Part shown: in pieces, positions 56,385 to 64,000 of the stretch
Numbering within the stretch: the stretch's first letter is position 1
Layout: each line of letters starts with the position of its first letter
Position numbers and translations under genes: made by a program
DNA from: Sarcophilus harrisii
Taxonomy: Eukaryota > Chordata > Mammalia > Dasyuromorphia > Dasyuridae
DNA: 64,000 nt
NCBI RefSeq assembly: GCF_902635505.1
Contig: NC_045428.1
Coordinates: 217,428,301-217,492,300, forward strand
Direction: 5' to 3'
The notes under the pieces: generated by a model
What the model was told of the DNA's origin: nothing
The model's database searches: none
The model's input: only the letters and a program-made list of their open reading frames with translations

Positions 56385-57085
56385 TCTCTCATTTCTTTTG
56401 TTGTTTCACTGTCATTCTCTTGGATGAAATAATTGATTGTTTCTATGATTTGTGGTTTGACCCACTCATTTTTAAGGATTAGATTATATCATTTCCAATT
56501 AACTTTTAGTCTATTTTTTCCATGGTCCTTTATTACATGTAATTTTTATTACATTATAATCTGAAAAGGAGACATTTATTATTTCTGCCTTTCTGCATTT
56601 GATTGTGGGGTTTTTATGCCCTAATACATGATTGATTTTTGTGTAGGTGCCATGTCCTTCTCTATATCTTTATCCCCATTCAGTTATCTCTAGAGGGCTA
56701 TCATATCTGAGTTTTCTAAGATTCTATTCCCTTCATTAGCTTCTTTCTTATTTATTTTGTGTTTAGTTTTATCTAATTCTGAGAGGGGGAGATTGAGGTC
56801 CCCCATTAGTATAGTTTTGCTGTCTATTTTTTCCTGTAACTGACTTCTCTAAATATTCCCTTCAATGTCCATGTGGTATCTTGAAAATGTTAGATTTAAG
56901 CACAGAAGAACTGAGCAAATTCATGTTTTCTGAGCGCGCTTCAAATTTTTTTTTCATTACATGTTATTTTGGTACTTGTCTAAAATTAGATTGTTTTGAT
57001 TGTGTTAAGAATGACTATGTCTTTAACATGAATACATTTTGGATTTTTATCAAATACTTTTTCTGCATCTATTAAATTATAAAAA
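56385..57085 (-). repeat. L1 ORF2 fragment, antisense
   Basis: 'tttgttgtttcactgtcatt', 'ggtgccatgtccttctctat', 'gaggtcccccattagtatag' and 'ttggatttttatcaaatact' match antisense L1 ORF2 in two blocks. Confidence 0.7.
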
Positions 57086-57094
57086 ATAATTTTC

Positions 57095-57240
57095 TCTGGT
57101 TAAGCAGAAAGCATTCCTGACTCTGGTACTCACAACTTATGTAACCTGGCATAAACTGTTCAACCTTTCTGGATCTCAGTGTCTTTATCTGTAAAAATAA
57201 GAAGATTGGTCTAGATGCTCTCAAAAATCCATATTAAACA
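57095..57240 (+). repeat. MIR/THER1-like SINE
   Basis: 'agaaagcattcctgactctg', 'cagtgtctttatctgtaaaa' and 'gattggtctagatgctctca'. Confidence 0.55.
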
Positions 57241-59130
57241 TTAATTCTCCTGTACAGCAAAACCTGAGCCAGACAGACTTGTTCCCCATACCCAGACCAT
57301 TTTTAATGAAAAAACTACTCCCATTCCAAAGTGGGCACTGCTAATTTCCAATCAGTAATATAAGAATGATGCATCATCATCATTTGCACACTTTTGAAAG
57401 CTGTGTCACATCAAACTAATCAAAATAAAGTTATTTCCTATTTTTGTCCTAAATAGAAATAAATCTTAAAGATCTGAGTTGAATCTGTGAGCTTGTATTT
57501 TAAGATCTTTTCAGATTTTAAAATCCTCCTAATTATGAACAAAATTTTACATGGGTGATTAGAAGTATACTTCACTTGCTATGAAAATCAATGATTTTCT
57601 TGTTTTCAATAAATTCTTATAAGACTATGTATGAAAAAAAGGCCCTTCAAAGTTTATTTTATAAAAATGTTTTCCCTTTGAAAAATGTTATGATTCAAAC
57701 AAGACAATTTATTCTTAACATTTATTTAACTGTGTTATCAACATTGAATGATAAATAAAGAAGATATTGTTGGCAGTCCATGTTTGGAATATGGGCCTTT
57801 GAAATCTATTTGTTTCTGTGAAAAAGGGTGAATGAATGTAGCATTCATAGTTTAGGAAATAACTTTTTGTCCTCTCTGAAAATGTAACTTCCCACTAATG
57901 AAGATTTTCATTTAAATTTTCTTAGAACTTCAAAATTTTATTTTCTTAGACCTTGAAACTTCCTCATCTACAAAATCAGTAGGAATTACATTTTTCAAGT
58001 TCTCACAGCATAATTATAGAGATATTCATGTTTTTCCAAGAAATGAAACAAAATGAATATAGATTAGACTTTGTTTTTCCATGGAATATATCAGATCATA
58101 GATTTTGGAAAATCAAACTTGAGAACAACTTGCCACCTACATCAGAATCCTGAAGAGTCATTGCATTATATTGTTACAGTAACAAAGGAACAGAAAGATC
58201 TTTTCTTCCTATTGTCCTCCTCCCCAGTCTACATTGACTTACTCTATCTCAGAACTCTTTACACACTTTTATCTCACAAGCTAGATAGAGACTGATTTAG
58301 ATATTGACACATCTGTGCATTTTTAAGGCTTTATTCCTTTCAGAAGGGAATGAGGTGGTTACTCTCCCTCATACTTGTCACATTATATAATTATGTTTGT
58401 GCTTGAAGTTAATGGAATCAGGAAATATATTTGGAAGATTAAAACTCCATTACAAGGAAGAGCATGTGAACACATGACCACCTCCTTGACTTTCTAACTG
58501 GGATAGTCTTATATATCCTAATGAGCCCCAAATCCCAGTCTGAAGTTTATATCTCTGCCCCATGACTGCAGAACAGAATGTTGTAGGTCAGAAATAGAAA
58601 TGGACTTTGAAGACATAATATTTATGTGACTGGGAACAAGAGGAGTTCAAATAGGAAAGCCTGCTCATTCTCCATCCTTTATCAACTACAGTAGAATTTG
58701 AGGGCAAAGGTGTTCTGAGCAGCCTGCTGAGATGGTAAAAATATATTACACAAGATAAAAGAAATCATGCTTGGTCCACTCACTTTTGGGTAGTGAAAAC
58801 ATACTATACAAGGTTAAAACAATCTTTCAAAATGGGAGGAGGGGAGAGAGAGACACAGAGAGAAAGAGAGACAGAGAGAGATAGATAGAGACAGAGACAG
58901 ACAGAGAGAGGAAGAAGAAAGGAGGGGAAAGAAATAGAAATAGAAAAGAAAATTAATCTATCCATGGATCTTTTTTTGTCTTCACAATACCAAATTAACA
59001 TTTTTCATTACTGAATTTCTCCTCTACTATATGGACTAGTTGCTGTTTTGAGATTCTGTAGCTATAATGCAGTGTACATCAGAGAACTATATAAGCATCA
59101 CTTAAATCATTAAAAATGATTCAGCATTAG
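57241..59130. other. Intergenic, unassigned; includes a GAGACA array
   Basis: No exon, RNA gene or named repeat except gagaga/gacaga repeats at about 58845-58915. Confidence 0.4.
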
Positions 59131-59139
59131 AGTATTATT

Positions 59140-59462
59140 CATTCGTGTTCATTCATCTATTCACTCAAGACTGAGCACCTACTTGATAGTAGCACTTTGC
59201 TAAATACTGTATTAAAATGGAATTCAGTCCCATAGGATGGAGGCACTGAATGGGATGTACCCTGAAGACATTATTACCAAAGTATTATAGACGTTAATGA
59301 CAACATGAATCATTTAAGTTGCTTGGTTCCAATTCATTACTTGTATCTCAAATCAGAACACTTAATGTTTGGTCTGTGGTATATCTGAAGTCTTGGGATT
59401 TCCCTTTAGAAGTTAAAAACTGTGTGTGTGTGTGTGTGTGTTCTTGCTCCTGCTCGTGCTCG
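59140..59462. repeat. L2 3'-end scrap and TG array
   Basis: Antisense L2 end at about 59155-59215 (ctgagcacctacttgatagt). A TG array at 59421-59440 is followed by 'ctcctgctcgtgctcgtgtg', a short CTCGTG-type repeat with two CpGs. Confidence 0.6.
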
Positions 59463-59949
59463 TGTGTAGAGGGGCAGGGAGGGTTAGTATTAATCAGACT
59501 GATTGAGAACATACTTCCCTGGGTCTATTTAATTTTCTATTTGAAATTATGCTTGATCTAAAAGATCAGAGATAGAGCTATTCAAAACAGAATATTACCC
59601 AGGGACACTTTCTAGGTTTTATATGCACATCATGAAAATGTAATTTTGGATATGAATCTACCTCATCAGGGGAAACATGGTCACATTAAGTCCTTGAGCA
59701 AATGAGTGTCAGCTTGTCAGTTTTATGTGACTTAGATTTTGCCATCTTGTGGCTGTTATATTTGAATATAAATAGTAATTCATTATGGAATAGAAGGCTG
59801 GCCTGGAAGGGTAGCTTAAGGTATAAATACTCGATTTTTGGTTTTGACATTTGATCCCTCCAGTTTCATAGGTATATAGAATTCCTAGGGAGTACAAACC
59901 TTCTGCCAAATAAATAAGAAACTTCTCTGCAACTTGTAGCCATCAAAAT

Positions 59950-60212
59950 TTAATAGGGGCATTGAGAACCTGTGTCTGAGGCAGTTATTGAACACAGGTT
60001 TTCTTTTTTCTTTTTTTTTAATTAAAGCTTTTTATTTTTCCAAACATATGCATGGATAATTCTGCAACATTAACCCTTGCAAAACCTTGTGTTCCAATTT
60101 CCCCCCTTTTTCCCCACCTCAAGTGGCAAGTAGTTCTATATATGTTAAACATGAGCCCAGGTTTTCTTGGCTCCAAGAGTGGCTCTCTACTCACTATACC
60201 ACCTGGCTGCTT
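59950..60212 (-). repeat. SINE, antisense, split by an L1 insertion
   Basis: 'gaacctgtgtctgaggcagt' on the left and 'ctctctactcactataccac' then 'ctggctgcttc' on the right form one antisense SINE once the 60006-60157 insert is set aside. Confidence 0.7.
59995..60168 (-). mobile_element. 5'-truncated L1 insertion with 11-bp target duplication
   Basis: 152 bp of L1 3' end in antisense (T-rich left end, 'catatgcatggataattctg', 'aaccttgtgttccaattt'), flanked by 'caggttttctt' at 59995-60005 and 60158-60168. It lies inside a SINE. Confidence 0.85.
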
Positions 60213-60522
60213 CTTTCAGTAGATAAATATTGAACTCAAATCTCAGTTATGAATGGCCCTTTTCTAACAGAGTTCCTATGTAAATGACAAAGCAAATCAT
60301 ATTTGTTTTCAGAAGCAGTTAAGCTTCAATTATCTAGATGAAAACAATTTTTAATCTGTCTTTGTACATTTTCTGAAACAAATCAGTTTGCCAAAATTGA
60401 CATTTGTGAGCATATCAAACTACTTACACAAATTGTGTTGAAGGAGCCTCCAGCAGTATAGAAACACTTATTTGCATATAAGTATTTACCATGCTAATTG
60501 AAAAGTTTTTCATTAAAGTAGG

Positions 60523-60830
60523 TCCGATTAATTACTGAGCACTTGCAATGTGCCAGTCACTGAAGGTTCTGTGACAAAAAAGGCAAAGTCTTTGCCCATG
60601 AGAACTTATATTCTATAGGAGACATAACCTGTCCATATAGGGATCAAAAGATCTGGATCCAAATCCTGACTCTTCACTAGCAAGTCATTTCATCTCTCTG
60701 AACTTCAGTTTTGCAATCTGCAAATTGGAGATGACATTTGCAAACTTATTACAAAAAAAACTGAAGTAGCTAATGAATGTGACAGTGCTTTGCAAATATA
60801 GATGTTTAATAAAAACATTTCAAAAACCTA
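60523..60830. repeat. L2 3' end (antisense) then MIR (sense)
   Basis: L2: 'tactgagcacttgcaatgtg' and 'catgagaacttatattctat' to about 60632. MIR: 'ggatccaaatcctgactctt' and 'cagttttgcaatctgcaaat'. Confidence 0.65.
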
Positions 60831-61004
60831 AAGCAATTTATATTTACTTACCCATTTGGAGAGAATACAAGAAATAAGACAGCATTTTATTATAATAGAT
60901 GAAATTCTATTTGTCATATGTATTTGAAGTAATAAAACTTTATTTAAAAAAATATTTTGTGTTGGGACTCACCATGAAGACCGGTCTTCTCCATCAAGAA
61001 TCTA

Positions 61005-61247
61005 TTGTTGCTGCTGTTCAGTCATTTTAGTCAGACTCTTTGTGACCCAAATTGGGTTTTTCTTGGCAAAGATACTGCAGTGATTTGCCATTTCCTTCTC
61101 CACTTATCTTGCAGATGAGGAAACTGAGGCAAAAGGGTTAAATGATTTGTCCAAAATCACAGTTAGTAAGTATCTGAGGCCAGATTTGAACTCAGGAAGA
61201 TAAGTTCAGACCTGACATTATATCTACTTCACCATCTAGCTGCCCTC
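61005..61247 (-). repeat. Marsupial CORE-SINE (Mar1-like), well preserved
   Basis: 'ttgttgctgctgttcagtca', 'tctttgtgacccaaattggg', 'gatgaggaaactgaggcaaa', 'ggccagatttgaactcagga' and 'caccatctagctgccc' in antisense. It is the clearest copy of the long SINE in the window. Confidence 0.9.
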
Positions 61248-61654
61248 ATAGTCCATAATGAATTTAATCTACAGAGACAAAATCATATAATTTTAGACTT
61301 TGAAGAGACTTTTCAGGTTATCAAGTCTGAACTATATTTGACTCCCTTCAATAACAACTCCAGCAAATGGTTATTCATTTACTATAATGAGATTTTATTT
61401 GTATCAAAATTAAAATGAGTTCTTTGAATTCCTGTTAGAATCCTATTTGCATTTTTCCTTCATTTGAAGAGATTAGGTAGCTTAGCTATAGAAAACCTTT
61501 AATCAATGCTTATTATTTGATTTAATTTTATATTGTCTGCTCCAGATTTAATATATTATAACTAGATAAGATGTAAAAAAAAATGGAGATAAAAGAAAAT
61601 ACATTCAAATCCCCCCCCCGATGCATATTACCTGTATGATGTTGGGTGGCAGTC

Positions 61655-61755
61655 TTCATTTCTTTAGATCTTAGATTATTCATCCATAAAATGAGAGCTT
61701 TGAACCAGACAGCCTCTGAACTCTCTTCTAACTCTAAATCTATAGTCTTAAATTG
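61655..61755 (+). repeat. THER1-like SINE tail
   Basis: 'ttcatccataaaatgagagc', 'cagacagcctctgaactctc' and 'ttctaactctaaatctatag'. Confidence 0.6.
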
Positions 61756-62499
61756 ATCACTTGGTGGTGCACATATAACAAGGATTGGTGCATATGTTGA
61801 ATTCATTAGTGTAATTATGATACAAGTTTTCCATGTGGTAGAAGCTAGAGAACCTATTTCTATGAGTTAAGATGGCATGTAATGGAAATATCCTGGAAGA
61901 CATTTTGTGCATATGCACTCATTTAGTGTAAATGGTTCTAGTCTGCTAAATACCCAGTTACGAGAAATCTTTTGAGTGGCTAGATAGTCAGAAGTGGAAG
62001 TGACTTCAAAAGACAATAGTGATTGAGACTCAAGCTTTTTCTCGTCAGCCTCTTTATTTATTTTTTCTTTTCTTTGTGATCTGTTGATCTAATTCCTTGA
62101 TTGCATTTGGTGAGAGACAATGCTGTAAAGGAAGAAGGTTTGGGATCACTTGACGGTACAGACCTGAGATTTTAGTCTATACTGACATATTTTCTATTTT
62201 TAACTAGGTAAATAATTGTGAATTTTGAAATGTTAAAGGTTGGTTTTATAAATGGCCAAACATTCATGCTCTAAGACACAAATAACCTTTGGGAGTGACC
62301 TTCAGGTCCCATTCAGTAGGTGAGATGAAGACTCAGGTCACATCTGAATGTAATCTTGGCAGAAGTAATTTAAGAAGAAACTCTGCTAAACTCTGCTCCC
62401 CAGGACCAAGTTGGGAAAAGGGGAAATTTACCTTTGGGATGACAAGAGAAATTTTTTCTACTTTCATTTTTACCATATCTTTGGGGGAAAAAAAATCAC

Positions 62500-62900
62500 A
62501 GTGTAAAAGGTTAGTTGATGTTGTTATTAGATGGAGCCAAAGACAAGTCTCTTTATTTTTGAAGATGACCATTACATCAGGGAGCTGACATGCAAGTGAA
62601 TTTTATTGAAGTGAGGGAAGGTTGTGTGATGTCACCAGCCTCACTTTCTCCTCCAGAGCTATCAGGATCCAGTGACAAGATATAGATCAGGATGACTGGA
62701 GATGGCCTTGGACAAAATGGGAGACATTGGTCTTTTTAAATTAAGGTGTTTATCAGGTCTCAGTTTCACTGAGGCAATGCCCAATCAGTAATTAAGGCTA
62801 GGGAAGGGGCAGAGAATGGTCTTTTATACCCAATCAAAAAAAATGAATCTGGTAGGGGAAGACCCTCAGGGTCTCAGTCTGAGAGTAAGCTCATAGCCTA
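62500..62900 (-). repeat. RTE-tailed marsupial repeat, antisense
   Basis: 'gatgaccattacatcaggga', 'tgtcaccagcctcactttct', 'gatccagtgacaagatatag' and 'caggatgactggagatggcc' are the reverse of the family at 9881-10195. 'gaggcaatgcccaatcagta' and 'aagaccctcagggtctcagt' extend it. Confidence 0.65.
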
Positions 62901-63009
62901 TTTGCTACACATAGATTTTGTTCAATTGCATTCAAATGTATACATTCTAATGTTGTTTTTTAAAATTTCAATTTCACCTTCTCTCCTTTCCTATACATTC
63001 ATGTGTGCA

Positions 63010-63018
63010 CATATATAC

Positions 63019-63052
<34 letters not shown>
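63010..63052. repeat. CA/CATA microsatellite
   Basis: 'acacatacacatacacatac' and a CA run. Confidence 0.9.
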
Positions 63053-63059
63053 TTTTAGG

Positions 63060-63900
63060 TTATTAAAAGCAAGTTTAGTAGACAGAGAAAAGGAATACTT
63101 CAGACAATTTATTGGAATTTCATTAAATCACTGGAGAATCTCTTCTGGTATCTTTATGGATAAATGAAAAAAATATAACCCAGATAATAGGATCATTTTA
63201 TGAATTTAGTCAAATTACTAAAATGAAATTTTAGTAATGGATTGATAGCCCAAAAAGAGATCCTTAGCAATGTGAAAAATGGTTCAATCCTCACTTTAGT
63301 CCTGTTGAAAGGACTCAGAGGAAAACATAAATGGCATGCTTATAAAATATGTAGATTGAAATGAAGCTGGGAGAGATAAATTGAATTGCAGAGTCAGGGT
63401 CCAAAGTGATATTGATAAGCTGAAATGATGGGCAAAGTGGCAAAAGCTAACCAGATGAAATATAATAGAGATTAAGGTTGTATATTTATGTCCAAAAAAG
63501 CTAATTATCCAAGGAGAGGATAAACTAAAAATGTTAGGACAGCAAATTATATGAAAAAAGATCTATTTCTTAAACAACGATAAGCTCAATATGAATCAAA
63601 AAAGTGACTTATCTTGTAAGTCCTTCAAGGCAGGCTCTATGCCTTATTTCATTTTTGTTTTCCCAACACCTATACCAGCACATGATAAATGATTGTTGAC
63701 TAATCAGTCAATTGTGATATGACAGCTTATAAAACTTATACAAGTATGAAGATTTTGGTATCTGAGTCCACATCCTAGGGAATGCAAATAGCACTATAGC
63801 AGGTGTTGAAGCTTGTGAGATAAAGCTTGTGAGATATCATGGAGGCAAACTTTTAAAGGGAGAAGAGGACTATAATCAGAATAGTTATTTTTCATAAATC
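63060..63900 (+). repeat. CR1/L3 LINE ORF2 piece, sense, with nested L2 tail
   Basis: 'gaggaaaacataaatggcat', 'aaagctaaccagatgaaata' and 'cgataagctcaatatgaatc' follow the L3 ORF2 order. An L2 3' end interrupts at about 63610-63712 (aagtccttcaaggcaggctc). Diverged, least certain at the edges. Confidence 0.55.
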
Positions 63901-64000
63901 TTTCATCAGTCTCCTGGCTCAACTCTTTGATGTGTTGGTCCATTTAATTATCCCGATTAAAGAAGTCTTACCGGGTCTCTTCTCCCTTTCTTTCCCAGCA

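Noticed and set aside
56177-56482. 101-codon open frame
   Set aside because: Its second half overlaps antisense L1 ORF2 and the first half has no motif.
62289-62588. 99-codon open frame on +, and a minus-strand frame over the same region
   Set aside because: Both run into the RTE-tailed repeat and show no family motif or splice context.

Overview
The window looks like nuclear DNA from a marsupial. It is AT-rich and CpG-poor. It carries many copies of marsupial-type repeats: a tRNA-derived CORE-SINE whose 3' end reads 'gactgaacaacaa', a shorter SINE beginning 'ggcagctaggtggcgcagtgg', RTE-type tails ending 'gaaggacaaacaacaacaa', L1 copies with the marsupial type of 3' region, and many old L2, CR1/L3 and MIR copies. 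I cannot name the species. Repeat family names come from remembered consensus sequences, not from a search.

The one host gene I can support is CRLF2, the thymic stromal lymphopoietin (TSLP) receptor chain. It lies on the + strand in eight coding exons from 538 to 29527. All seven introns are GT-AG and the phases agree, giving a 369-residue type I membrane protein: signal peptide, two fibronectin-III cytokine-receptor domains, a degenerate WSxWS motif (PSNWS), one membrane span, a Box1 motif and a tyrosine four residues from the C-terminus. The promoter side is at the extreme left edge. The likely poly(A) site is near 30.8 kb.

Layout: 1-537 upstream sequence with an L1 piece; 538-29527 CRLF2, with introns full of SINE, L2, CR1 and microsatellite sequence; 29528-about 30805 3' UTR; about 30.8-64 kb has no recognisable host coding sequence. 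That last part holds a broken class I (gamma-like) endogenous retrovirus mosaic at about 32.8-36.5 kb, several solo LTRs, old L2 reverse-transcriptase remnants in both orientations, L1 pieces, and a few stretches that match no repeat I recognise. In human, CRLF2's 3' side faces the gene-poor interval toward SHOX. If synteny holds, the right half here is that regulatory desert, and a patch with retained CpGs at 54.72-55.04 kb is the best candidate for conserved non-coding DNA.

I found no new protein system, RNA gene or CRISPR-like structure. The most useful results are the full gene model of a marsupial CRLF2 with an extra Box1-adjacent tyrosine, and three L1 insertions whose target-site duplications can still be read.
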